Part shown: positions 7,494-13,985 of the stretch, in pieces
Position numbering within the stretch: position 1 is the stretch's first letter
Layout of the letters: each line of letters begins with the position of its first letter
Assembly: GCA_038531315.1 (NCBI GenBank)
Contig: JBCBBT010000067.1
Location: 1-16,823, forward strand
Reading direction: 5' to 3'
Source of the DNA: JAJFFW01 sp038531315
GTDB taxonomy: Bacteria; Pseudomonadota; Alphaproteobacteria; Caulobacterales; Parvularculaceae
Length of the DNA stretch: 16,823 bases
Notes under the pieces: generated by a model
Told to the model about the DNA's origin: nothing
Seen by the model: only the letters and a program-made list of their open reading frames with translations
Databases searched by the model: none
Program-made: the position numbers and the translations under genes

Positions 7494-8327
7494 TCAGGCC
7501 GCCAGCGCCGCCGCATGATGGCGCAGATGGTCTTCAATGAAGCTCGCGATGAAATAATAGGAATGATCGTAGCCGGCGTGACGGCGCAGGGTGAGATTTT
7601 GTCCGGCGGCGGCGCACGCGGCTTCAAAGCGCTCCGGCTTCAACTGACCGGCGAGAAAGGGATCGCCCTCGCCCTGATCGATCAGGATATGCGCCGCTGA
7701 CGGCTTTTCGGCGACCAGCGCCGTCGCGTCATACGCCGCCCACGCCGCGGGATCATTGCCGAGATAGGCGCGAAAGGCTTTCTCGCCCCACGGGACCCCG
7801 CTCGGCGCGACAATCGGCGCAAAGGCGGAGACCGATTTATACGTACCGGGATTTTTTAAATGTAATGTCAGGGCGCCGTGACCGCCCATCGAATGACCCA
7901 TAATGGCCTGACGGGTCAGATCGGCGTTGAAATTCTCCGCGATCAGAGCCGGCAGCTCTTCAGCGATATATTGGTCCATCCGGTAATGCGCCGCCCACGG
8001 ATCTTGCGTCGCCGTCAGGTAAAACCCCGCGCCCTGCCCCAGATCATAGGCCTCGTCGTCGGCGACGCCCTCCCCCCGCGGGCTCGTATCCGGCGCGACA
8101 ATCATCAGACCAAGCTCGGCGGCGATGCGCTGGAGCCCGGCTTTTTCCATGACGTTCGACCAGTCGCAGGTGAGCCCGGAAAGATACCAGACCACGGGGA
8201 CCGGCCTTTGTTCGGCTTGCGGCGGCGAGAACACCGCAAACCGCATCGTGCAGTTACACGCGGCGCTATCGTGATCATGAACGGACAATGTTCCGCCAAA
8301 AGATTTCCAGGAGGAGACGGGTTTCAT
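7494..8327 (-). CDS. fghA: S-formylglutathione hydrolase
   Basis: A 277-residue esterase D/S-formylglutathione hydrolase, full family length. It hydrolyses S-formylglutathione to formate and glutathione, the second step of glutathione-dependent formaldehyde detoxification, in the cytoplasm. Readable landmarks are YLSGLTC (48-54, with the conserved Cys54), nucleophile Ser146 in GHSMGGHGA, Asp222 in QGEGDPFL, and His255 in GYDHSYYFI, completing the triad. The start codon overlaps the stop of the upstream PIN-toxin gene (ATGA), and an AGAGG ribosome binding site lies 7 nt upstream inside that gene. It is therefore probably translated from the same message as vapC. The adhC-type dehydrogenase that makes its substrate lies further upstream on the same strand, with the TA module between them. 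Confidence 0.95.
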   Translation of the reverse strand: MKPVSSWKSFGGTLSVHDHDSAACNCTMRFAVFSPPQAEQRPVPVVWYLSGLTCDWSNVMEKAGLQRIAAELGLMIVAPDTSPRGEGVADDEAYDLGQGAGFYLTATQDPWAAHYRMDQYIAEELPALIAENFNADLTRQAIMGHSMGGHGALTLHLKNPGTYKSVSAFAPIVAPSGVPWGEKAFRAYLGNDPAAWAAYDATALVAEKPSAAHILIDQGEGDPFLAGQLKPERFEAACAAAGQNLTLRRHAGYDHSYYFIASFIEDHLRHHAAALAA

Positions 8328-8767
8328 CGAAAAGCCTCTGGCACATTATACAAGCTTATTGTTTCCACCGATTTGTAGCTCTTAATCTTGCGGAGAAGTT
8401 TTTTATCTGCGGTCAAAAAAGGAATTTTCATTTGCGCCGCCAAGGCCAGATAAAAACAATCATACGCAGGATGACCCAATCGTACTGCGAGCCGCAAGGC
8501 GTCTGTCGCCAGTTGCGTTGGTTCCGTGAGCCGCAACTGGCGCCCAACAGCGCTAATTGCGGCTTCGGCTGCGTCAGCGGGGTATTTTTTCAGTTGGACA
8601 TATTTCCAGAACACATTCGTCAGCTCAGGCATTATCAAGGTCGGCGCGTGGAAAATATATCTCCGATAGAGATCGGCCGCCGTCTCGGACAACGCATCTT
8701 CAATGAAAATCTTGGCGGCGACGCTTGCGTCCACCACAATCGCGTCTTCAGCTTTTGAAGAGGGCAT
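8324..8767 (-). CDS. vapC: PIN-domain toxin (VapC/FitB-like ribonuclease)
   Basis: A 147-residue PIN-domain protein, the toxin half of a type II toxin-antitoxin module; family members are Mg-dependent endoribonucleases. All four expected acidic residues are present: Asp13 in VVDASVAAK, Glu48 in MPELTNVFW, Asp103 in HPAYDCFYLALA, and Asp121 in FLTADKKLL. The enzyme is therefore predicted to be active. The ATG at 8767 has only a weak GGGAA signal; GTG codons 11 and 12 residues in are alternative starts that would place the catalytic Asp next to the N-terminus, as in many VapC proteins. Its stop overlaps the fghA start by 4 nt. Unusually, it does not abut its antitoxin: about 185 bp containing a small ORF lie between them. 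Confidence 0.88.
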   Translation of the reverse strand: MPSSKAEDAIVVDASVAAKIFIEDALSETAADLYRRYIFHAPTLIMPELTNVFWKYVQLKKYPADAAEAAISAVGRQLRLTEPTQLATDALRLAVRLGHPAYDCFYLALAAQMKIPFLTADKKLLRKIKSYKSVETISLYNVPEAFR

Positions 8768-8951
8768 TGTTCCCGGTCGATTTGAGGATTCTCAAGGGCG
8801 CTTGGATGTGCGATCTGAATTTCTGGAACATCCTTGCACGGTTTTTATCACGATAGCCGGGACCGGCCAGCGTTTTGTCGCCGATAACTTTGTTGGCAAA
8901 TTCCCTATCGAATTCGGAACAGTTTATGAGCGCCATGGCGTCTTTGATCAT
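8748..8951 (-). CDS. Hypothetical 67-aa protein between antitoxin and toxin
   Basis: An ORF of 67 codons starts 2 nt after the antitoxin stop codon and ends 20 nt inside the vapC frame when vapC uses its ATG. It has no ribosome binding site of its own, so it would depend on termination-reinitiation from the antitoxin. The product is basic, with GPGYRDKNRARMFQKFRSHI in the middle and no recognisable domain, signal or membrane segment. It could be a third component of the TA module, a degraded gene fragment, or chance ORF space created by an insertion between antitoxin and toxin. Confidence 0.3.
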   Translation of the reverse strand: MIKDAMALINCSEFDREFANKVIGDKTLAGPGYRDKNRARMFQKFRSHIQAPLRILKSTGNNALFKS

Positions 8952-8953
8952 CG

Positions 8954-9205
8954 TCAGCGCAGATTGCGACCGAAATTATTGTCGCGGTCTTCACGAATAA
9001 GGTCCGTGGGGTCCGGTCCGCCTGTTTTGGTTTGCGCCCTGAGATGTTTTGCGAGCGCCAAAAAGTCTTCCTTCGGCATGGCCTGCGATTCGCGCGTCAA
9101 AAGTTCACGCAAATATTGTTCTAGCGACTTTTCGGCTTCTTCAGCCTTGTTCTTCAAACGGCTGACGACCGCATCGTCGAGATTTCGAATTAAAACCTGT
9201 CCCAT
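8954..9205 (-). CDS. vapB: Ribbon-helix-helix antitoxin (FitA/VapB-like)
   Basis: An 83-residue antitoxin of the FitA-like ribbon-helix-helix type. MGQVLIRNLDDAVVSRLK forms the DNA-binding beta strand and first helix, KSLEQYLRELL the second helix. The C-terminal tail, with DPTDLIREDRDN, is the typical toxin-wrapping segment seen at the end of FitA/VapB proteins. It would neutralise the PIN toxin and repress its own promoter. No Shine-Dalgarno precedes the ATG at 9205. The promoter is placed so that transcription should begin at or next to this ATG, suggesting leaderless translation. Confidence 0.85.
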   Translation of the reverse strand: MGQVLIRNLDDAVVSRLKNKAEEAEKSLEQYLRELLTRESQAMPKEDFLALAKHLRAQTKTGGPDPTDLIREDRDNNFGRNLR

Positions 9206-9211
9206 AGCAAA

Positions 9212-9240
9212 ATGCTATCATTATGATAGCAATCTGTCAA
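9212..9240 (-). promoter_or_regulatory. vapB promoter and palindromic operator overlapping the adhC stop
   Basis: On the minus strand a consensus -35 TTGACA (9240-9235) is followed, after a 17-bp spacer, by TAGCAT (9217-9212) as -10. The next 6 nt lead directly to the vapB ATG at 9205, so the expected start site is the ATG itself. A perfect 9-bp inverted repeat with one central base (9213-9231, arms TGCTATCAT/ATGATAGCA) fills the spacer and overlaps the -10. A third half-site TGCTAT overlaps the ATG (9204-9209). The TGA inside TTGACA is also the stop codon of the upstream dehydrogenase. The palindrome is the obvious RHH antitoxin operator. Confidence 0.7.
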
Positions 9241-10352
9241 TAAACCACCACGCTCCTAATACTCTCGCCTTTATGCATCAGGTCGAACGCATCGTTGATT
9301 TTCTCGAGCGGCATGGCGTGGGTGATCAGGCTGTCGATGTCGATCCGGCCTTCCATATACATGTCGACGATTTTGGGCACGTCCGTGCGCCCGCGCGCGC
9401 CGCCGAAGGCCGAGCCCCGCCAGACGCGGCCGGTGACGAGCTGGAACGGCCGGGTTGAAATCTCAGCGCCTGCGCCGGCGACGCCGATGATCACGCTCTC
9501 GCCCCAGCCCTTGTGGCAACATTCAAGCGCGGCGCGCATGGCGGCGACATTGCCGATACATTCAAAGGAATAATCGGCGCCGCCGCCGGTCAATTCTACG
9601 AGATGACCGACCAGCCCATCATGGCCGTCATGGTCCGCCGGATTGACGAAATCGGTCATTCCGAAATTCTCGGCCATGGCGCGTTTCGACGGATTGATAT
9701 CCACACCGACGATCTGGCGCGCGCCGACGAGGCGTAAGCCCTGGATCACGTTAAGCCCGATGCCGCCGAGGCCAAAGACAACAGCGGTCGCATTCGGCTC
9801 AACCTTGGCGGTGAACATCACCGCGCCGAGGCCGGTCGTCACGCCGCAACCGATATAACAGATCTTATCGAACGGCGCGTCCTTGCGGACCTTGGCGAGC
9901 GCAATCTCGGGCGCAACCGTGTGGTTCGCAAACGTTGAGGTCCCCATATAGTGGAGAATTTTCTCGCCCTTGTAGGAAAACCGCGACGTCCCGTCGGGCA
10001 TCACGCCCCGGCCTTGCGTGGCGCGCACTTTCTGACAGAGATTGGTTTTCGGATTGAGGCAAAAATCGCATTCGCGGCATTCTGGCGTATAAAGAGGAAT
10101 GACATGATCGCCGGGCGCGACGCTGGTGACGCCGGCGCCGATATCGACGACGACGCCCGCCCCTTCATGGCCGAGGATCGCGGGAAAGGCGCCCTCCGGG
10201 TCGGCGCCCGACAGCGTAAACGCATCGGTATGGCACACGCCGGTCGCCTTCAGCTCCACCAGCACCTCGCCGGCGCGCGGCCCCTCCAGATCGACATCGA
10301 CAATTTCCAGCGGTTTGCCGGCTTCAAAAGCCACGGCGGCGCGGGTTTTCAT
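9237..10352 (-). CDS. adhC: S-(hydroxymethyl)glutathione dehydrogenase / class III alcohol dehydrogenase
   Basis: A 371-residue zinc-dependent class III alcohol dehydrogenase that oxidises S-hydroxymethylglutathione (formaldehyde plus glutathione) to S-formylglutathione with NAD. Catalytic zinc ligands are Cys40 (GVCHTD), His62 (LGHEGAG) and Cys169 (IGCGVTTG). The structural zinc is held by Cys92, Cys95, Cys98 and Cys106 in the ECRECDFCLNPKTNLC block. The Rossmann fold shows GLGGIG (194-199) and Asp218 in VGVDIN for the adenosine ribose of NAD. The ATG at 10352 has AAAGGAG just upstream; the longer frame to 10433 lacks such support. It is the first gene of the run adhC - vapB - (small ORF) - vapC - fghA. 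It may also be called frmA. Confidence 0.96.
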   Translation of the reverse strand: MKTRAAVAFEAGKPLEIVDVDLEGPRAGEVLVELKATGVCHTDAFTLSGADPEGAFPAILGHEGAGVVVDIGAGVTSVAPGDHVIPLYTPECRECDFCLNPKTNLCQKVRATQGRGVMPDGTSRFSYKGEKILHYMGTSTFANHTVAPEIALAKVRKDAPFDKICYIGCGVTTGLGAVMFTAKVEPNATAVVFGLGGIGLNVIQGLRLVGARQIVGVDINPSKRAMAENFGMTDFVNPADHDGHDGLVGHLVELTGGGADYSFECIGNVAAMRAALECCHKGWGESVIIGVAGAGAEISTRPFQLVTGRVWRGSAFGGARGRTDVPKIVDMYMEGRIDIDSLITHAMPLEKINDAFDLMHKGESIRSVVVY

Positions 10353-10379
10353 CGGGCGCTCCTTTATTCTTTGCCAGTG

Positions 10380-10409
10380 AAAATAGGCCCGAGGAATTAG
10401 GCAAGTGAA
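10380..10409 (-). promoter_or_regulatory. Possible adhC promoter
   Basis: On the minus strand TTCACT (10409-10404) and TATTTT (10385-10380) are separated by 18 bp, about 30 nt upstream of the adhC ATG. Both hexamers match consensus at 4 of 6 positions. The octamer TTTTCACT occurs twice, 28 bp apart, across this promoter (plus-strand AGTGAAAA at 10376-10383 and 10404-10411), possibly regulator half-sites. Confidence 0.35.
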
Positions 10410-10537
10410 AACATGAAGGTCGGCGATTTCCACCGGGAGGTCAAACGCGGCCGGCGCAACCGATTGCGGCTGGCGCGCGCGCCGGAACGCAGTATGGTGC
10501 GCAAGGCGCGTTGACGCCCGCGTTTTGGAGTTGATTT

Positions 10538-12001
10538 ATGGTTCTTGGATTCGCCGCGCTGCGCCGCGCCGCTCTGTCGGGCGGGCTCTTTTTGTATCTC
10601 GCCGCAAGCGCGGCTTTTGCGAGCCCCGAAGCGGCGGCGATCGACGACGCTGAAACGGCCGCGGCGGTCGGCGCTGCGGTCGCCGACCCGCCGGCGCCCG
10701 ACGATACGGTGATCGATGATACGGTGATCGACGAGACAGTTATCAATGATATCGAGATCGTGACGCCGGAAGAAAGCACGGCGTCTGATACTGATGTTGA
10801 TGGCGATGCTGGCGTCGAAATCGATGCGCAAGCAATTCCCGAAACAGACGCCAATGCAGACGGCGGAGCAGACGCCAATGCAGGCGCGGGCGCCGATGAA
10901 GCCCTGATCGAGACGGTTGGCGAGCGCGCCACGGAGCCATTGCCGGTGGACCTCGGCGCAACCAACGGGTCCCCTCAAGGTAATGACGTTGATGAGGCCA
11001 ATACGGTTTCAGGCCTCCGCGATGACGGCGCCATCCTGCAGCAAGAAACGTTAGCGCCACAAACCACTGAGCCTGAAGCCACTGAGCCCGAAACCACTGA
11101 GCCCGAAATCGCGTCCGACGACGACAACAGCGAAAAAGCAGAACAAGCCGAAGCGCCGGCGCTCAACCTTGAAGGCCGCGCGACGCCCGCCATGTGGCGC
11201 GTCAGCGACGACGACAGCGAGCTTTGGCTTCTCGGCACGTTCCACATCCTGCCGCCGGAACTCGACTGGCGGTCCGATCCGCTGGCGCGCGCTGTCGATG
11301 CGGCGGAGAAAATCTATTTCGAAGCGGAAGTCGATGCGCCCGAAGCGCAAAAGAAAACGCTGGAACTTCTGACGACGGAGGGTTTCCTGCCCGACGGCGG
11401 GTCGCTGCGCGCCATGTTGTCGGCGCAGGATGCGGAAAAGTTTGAAGAGATCATCGCCGAGCTCGGCCTGCCCATGGGCCAGCTTGACCGGATGCGTCCC
11501 TGGCAGGCGTTTTTGATCATGAGCGTCCAGCACATCGTCGCGCAAGGCTTTACGCCCGGCGCCGGCGTTGAGGCCGTCCTGTTGAAAGAAGCGCGCCTGC
11601 GCGACCGCGCGCTCGGGTTTTTCGAGACCGCCGAGCAACAGATCCGGCTCTTTACGAGCCTTGAGCCTAAGACCGAACTCGCCCTCCTTGAGCTGACGAT
11701 CAGGGAGTGGGACGAACAGGACGCCTCTTTCACGGCGCTGTTCAACGCCTGGCGCGACGGCGACGTCGCCATGATTGACGCGCTGATGAACGATGCGATG
11801 CGCCGTGACTTTCCCGCCGTCTACAAACAATTGCTGAGCGACCGCAACGAAGACTGGGCCGAACAGATCGACGCGATCATGAAGGGCGACGGCAAGACGC
11901 TGGTCGCCGTCGGGGCGGCGCATCTGATCGGCGCGGGCTCTGTGCCGGCCCTTCTCAAAGACGCCGGCTACACCGTGGAGCGCTACGGCCTTGACCAATA
12001 G
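10538..12001 (+). CDS. TraB/GumN-family protein with acidic N-terminal linker
   Basis: A 487-residue exported protein. Residues 1-29 form a signal peptide (GGLFLYLAASAAFAS, probable cleavage near AFA-SP). Residues 30-215 are an acidic low-complexity linker with two tandem repeats: DDTVI-type pentads (about 55-74) and TEPEx pentads (177-191). The TraB/GumN domain spans about 218-483, with GTFH at 233-236, FETAEQQ at 362-368 (Glu363), and VAVGAAHLIG with His462. These conserved Gly-x-x-His and Glu residues define the TraB/TIKI superfamily, whose eukaryotic TIKI members are metalloproteases; bacterial function is not established. The ATG follows GGAG at 7 nt. It overlaps the next gene by 11 nt, indicating an operon with the acyltransferase-like gene. 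It is divergent from adhC. Confidence 0.88.
   Translation: MVLGFAALRRAALSGGLFLYLAASAAFASPEAAAIDDAETAAAVGAAVADPPAPDDTVIDDTVIDETVINDIEIVTPEESTASDTDVDGDAGVEIDAQAIPETDANADGGADANAGAGADEALIETVGERATEPLPVDLGATNGSPQGNDVDEANTVSGLRDDGAILQQETLAPQTTEPEATEPETTEPEIASDDDNSEKAEQAEAPALNLEGRATPAMWRVSDDDSELWLLGTFHILPPELDWRSDPLARAVDAAEKIYFEAEVDAPEAQKKTLELLTTEGFLPDGGSLRAMLSAQDAEKFEEIIAELGLPMGQLDRMRPWQAFLIMSVQHIVAQGFTPGAGVEAVLLKEARLRDRALGFFETAEQQIRLFTSLEPKTELALLELTIREWDEQDASFTALFNAWRDGDVAMIDALMNDAMRRDFPAVYKQLLSDRNEDWAEQIDAIMKGDGKTLVAVGAAHLIGAGSVPALLKDAGYTVERYGLDQ
10700..10759 (+). repeat. 15-bp in-frame tandem repeat (DDTVI type)
   Basis: Four 15-bp units lie in direct succession within the TraB/GumN linker: GACGATACGGTGATC, GATGATACGGTGATC, GACGAGACAGTTATC and AATGATATCGAGATC. 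They encode DDTVI-DDTVI-DETVI-NDIEI. Divergence increases along the array. Confidence 0.75.
11066..11110 (+). repeat. 15-bp in-frame tandem repeat (TEPEx)
   Basis: Three 15-bp units, ACTGAGCCTGAAGCC, ACTGAGCCCGAAACC and ACTGAGCCCGAAATC, encode TEPEA-TEPET-TEPEI in the TraB/GumN linker, just before the folded domain. Confidence 0.8.
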
Positions 12002-12650
12002 CGACGACCAAAAAACCGAAAAGACCGCCGCAAAACCCTCCGCAAAACCCGGCGCAAAACCCGGCGCAAAACCTGCGTCGCGGGCGCGCCGGGGGCTGTT
12101 GTTCGAGGCGGGGCGCGCCGTCGTTTTGTTTCTCTACGGATTAGCGGGCTGGAAAGTCGAGGGCGACGCGCCCGCCGACCGCAAGATGGTCGTAATCGCC
12201 GCGCCGCATACGACCAACTGGGACCTGCCCTTCATGCTCGGCGTCGCCATGTATTACCGGATCAGCCTGCGCTGGATGGGCAAGGACGACCTCTTCAAGG
12301 GCCCCTTCGGCTGGCTGATGCACGCCCTCGGCGGCATCCCCGTCGACCGCTCAAAAGCCAACAACGCCGTCGCCCAGATGGTCGAGCGCTACGCAGCGGC
12401 CGACGACCTCCTCGTCGCGATCCCGCCCGAAGGCACGCGCGCCAAAACCCGCTACTGGAAAACCGGCTTTTACCACATCGCCAACGGCGCGGGCGTGCCC
12501 ATCGCCCTCGGCTTCCTCGATTATGAGCGCAAAGTCGGCGGCATCGGCGACGTCCTCCACCCCACCGGCGACTACGACGCCGACCTCGACCGCATCAAAG
12601 CGTTCTATGCGGACATTAAAGGCAAATACCCAACCTATGGCGGCGGCTAG
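11991..12650 (+). CDS. Lysophospholipid acyltransferase-like (PlsC family) protein
   Basis: A 219-residue 1-acylglycerol-phosphate-acyltransferase-like protein. The catalytic HX4D motif is HTTNWD (His73, Asp78). GGIPVDR (114-120) and PEGTR (146-150) are the substrate and phosphate-binding motifs of the family. A hydrophobic segment (about 42-54, AVVLFLYGLAGW) suggests membrane association. The N-terminus is a Lys/Ala/Pro tail with AKPS-AKPG-AKPG repeats. The only plausible start is TTG at 11991, inside the end of the TraB/GumN gene, with GTGGAG 10 nt upstream; no ATG occurs before the catalytic domain. The acyl donor and acceptor are not determinable, though a role in membrane lipid or lipid-linked acyl transfer follows from the family. 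It is translationally coupled to the upstream gene by an 11-nt overlap. Confidence 0.85.
   Translation: MTNSDDQKTEKTAAKPSAKPGAKPGAKPASRARRGLLFEAGRAVVLFLYGLAGWKVEGDAPADRKMVVIAAPHTTNWDLPFMLGVAMYYRISLRWMGKDDLFKGPFGWLMHALGGIPVDRSKANNAVAQMVERYAAADDLLVAIPPEGTRAKTRYWKTGFYHIANGAGVPIALGFLDYERKVGGIGDVLHPTGDYDADLDRIKAFYADIKGKYPTYGGG
12030..12077 (+). repeat. 12-bp in-frame tandem repeat (AKPG)
   Basis: Four 12-bp units (GCAAAACCCTCC, GCAAAACCCGGC twice, and a diverged GCAAAACCTGCG) encode the AKPx repeats at the N-terminus of the acyltransferase-like protein. Confidence 0.8.
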
Positions 12651-13111
12651 AGGGTAAAGGGTTGGCTGGGAGGTTGGGGGACGTGGGGTGTCTGGTTGGT
12701 CCTCAAACCGGGCGTTAGCGGTATCAATCGGCAAAGGCCGCAACTTGCTAGTTTTTGCCGTTGGGCTCCGATATCTGTGTTCAGCAGCACGGCGCGCAAA
12801 AGGGGACATTGGAATTCAGTCGAGAATTCGGGCCCCATCCCAAAAAAGACATTACGTTCGCGCGGGCGAGGAAAAGCGGCTGAGGCTGATGGGGCCGGTT
12901 ATGCGCCGCAGGACAGGCAAGGCCGCAAAGCTGGCGGATTGAATACTCCTAAATTGCCACAGGCACCTAAAATTCATCAGCAGATAGGCCCGCAATACCC
13001 GTGAAACCCCGTAAGTATCTGTAATAACTCAGAATTAACGATTTTCGCGCTCCATTTTCGGGTTGATCGGATTAACGGAAAATTGTGGAACAGGTCGTAG
13101 CAAAAGCTTGC
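12651..13111. other. Long intergenic stretch, no convincing gene
   Basis: About 460 bp without a supported gene. The first 60 bp are G-rich on the plus strand. A 7-bp stem, CGGCAAA (12729-12735) with TTTGCCG (12754-12760), encloses an 18-nt loop. Two GAATTC sites stand 6 bp apart near 12812-12829. From about 12945 the sequence becomes AT-richer. ATTAACG occurs at 13034, 13071 and 13139, with ATTAACGATT repeated exactly at 13034-13043 and 13139-13148. ORFs in this stretch lack ribosome binding sites and recognisable protein features. The change in composition may mark the left boundary of the accessory cassette that follows. Confidence 0.4.
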
Positions 13112-13141
13112 TTCACACCCTACTTCACATATTGTGATATT
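13112..13141 (+). promoter_or_regulatory. Promoter with palindrome ahead of the three-gene cassette
   Basis: TTCACA (13112-13117, 5 of 6 to the -35 consensus) and GATATT (13136-13141) are 18 bp apart. Between them sits a perfect inverted repeat TCACA-TAT-TGTGA (13125-13137), reaching into the -10. The left arm's CTTCACA is also a direct repeat of the -35 region, 12 bp apart (13111 and 13123). This is a plausible operator for the helix-turn-helix protein encoded by the second gene of the cassette. Confidence 0.5.
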
Positions 13142-13166
13142 AACGATTCGAATTCGGGAGCGTCAA

Positions 13167-13985
13167 ATGGCCGGGAATATCGACGATCCTTTATTCGGGG
13201 ACGAGCCCGCGCGCATTCATCTCGACAATGCGCCGCTGGTGCGTGTGCTCGCTCAGGTGCGGTTTCCGCAAATTATAAAGATCAACGACGAGAGCTACAT
13301 CGGAGATTTCCAGGAAGATTTGCGCCATCTGTACCCGTTTTTTGCGCGGGATGAAGGCCAATCGGTCGAATTGGGCGTTGTCGGCGCCGGGATGCAGGTA
13401 AATTCGCATATTGAAGTGACTTGGCGGTTTTTCGACAAGTCAAACCAATGGCGGGTCTCCTTGGCGAACGATTTTGTGGCGCTTGAGACCATGAAATACA
13501 CCGACCGCGACGACTTTATGGGTCGGTTGCAGGTGATCCTTGAAGCCTTAGAAAAAACCATTGAGCCTGCAGTCGCAACGCGCGTCGGCTATCGTTACGT
13601 CAATCGCATCATGGAGGAAGAAAACCTCGGACGGCTTGTAGACCTTATCGAAGACCGTCTCGTTGGCGTCGCCGATCCGACATTGCGGGATCAGGTTGAA
13701 CAGAGCCTGTCGAACGCGCGGTGCCGTACGAAAGAGGGCCGTATTTTAGCGCGTTGGGGTCTTATCCCACAGGGTGGGACTCATGATCCAGGCGCCATGC
13801 AACCGGCAAATTCGGTTTGTTGGATGCTTGATATCGACTCATATAAGGAAAACTTAAACGATCTCGACAGCTTCGAGCCAAATGGACTGCGGTCAATAAC
13901 GGAGAATCTAGCCTCGCGCGCTTACACGTTTTTTCGTTGGAGCGTGAAGGATGAATTTTTGAAAGCGTACGGAGGGAAACAATGA
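13167..13985 (+). CDS. TIGR04255-like family protein, function unknown
   Basis: A 272-residue protein matching, by eye, the sporadically distributed TIGR04255 family. It has the opening block HLDNAPLVRVLAQVRFPQI (19-37), then VTWRFFD and WRVSLANDFVALETMKYTDR (95-114), and VATRVGYRYVNRI (136-148). There is no signal peptide or membrane segment. I chose the ATG at 13167 because GGGAG lies 6 nt upstream; an upstream GTG at 13134 falls inside the promoter palindrome. The gene overlaps the next by 4 nt (ATGA). Codon choice is visibly more AT-tolerant than in the flanking housekeeping genes, consistent with horizontal acquisition. The family has no established biochemical function; patchy occurrence is often seen for accessory or defence genes. 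Confidence 0.75.
   Translation: MAGNIDDPLFGDEPARIHLDNAPLVRVLAQVRFPQIIKINDESYIGDFQEDLRHLYPFFARDEGQSVELGVVGAGMQVNSHIEVTWRFFDKSNQWRVSLANDFVALETMKYTDRDDFMGRLQVILEALEKTIEPAVATRVGYRYVNRIMEEENLGRLVDLIEDRLVGVADPTLRDQVEQSLSNARCRTKEGRILARWGLIPQGGTHDPGAMQPANSVCWMLDIDSYKENLNDLDSFEPNGLRSITENLASRAYTFFRWSVKDEFLKAYGGKQ

Noticed and set aside
10413..10514. 33-codon basic ORF between adhC and the TraB/GumN gene
   Set aside because: It begins near the likely adhC promoter, lacks a ribosome binding site, and its Arg-rich content is expected from GC-rich spacer sequence.
12696..13004. ORFs of 84-102 codons in the spacer before the cassette
   Set aside because: Several overlapping frames of similar length exist, none with a ribosome binding site or recognisable sequence; treated as non-coding or decayed.
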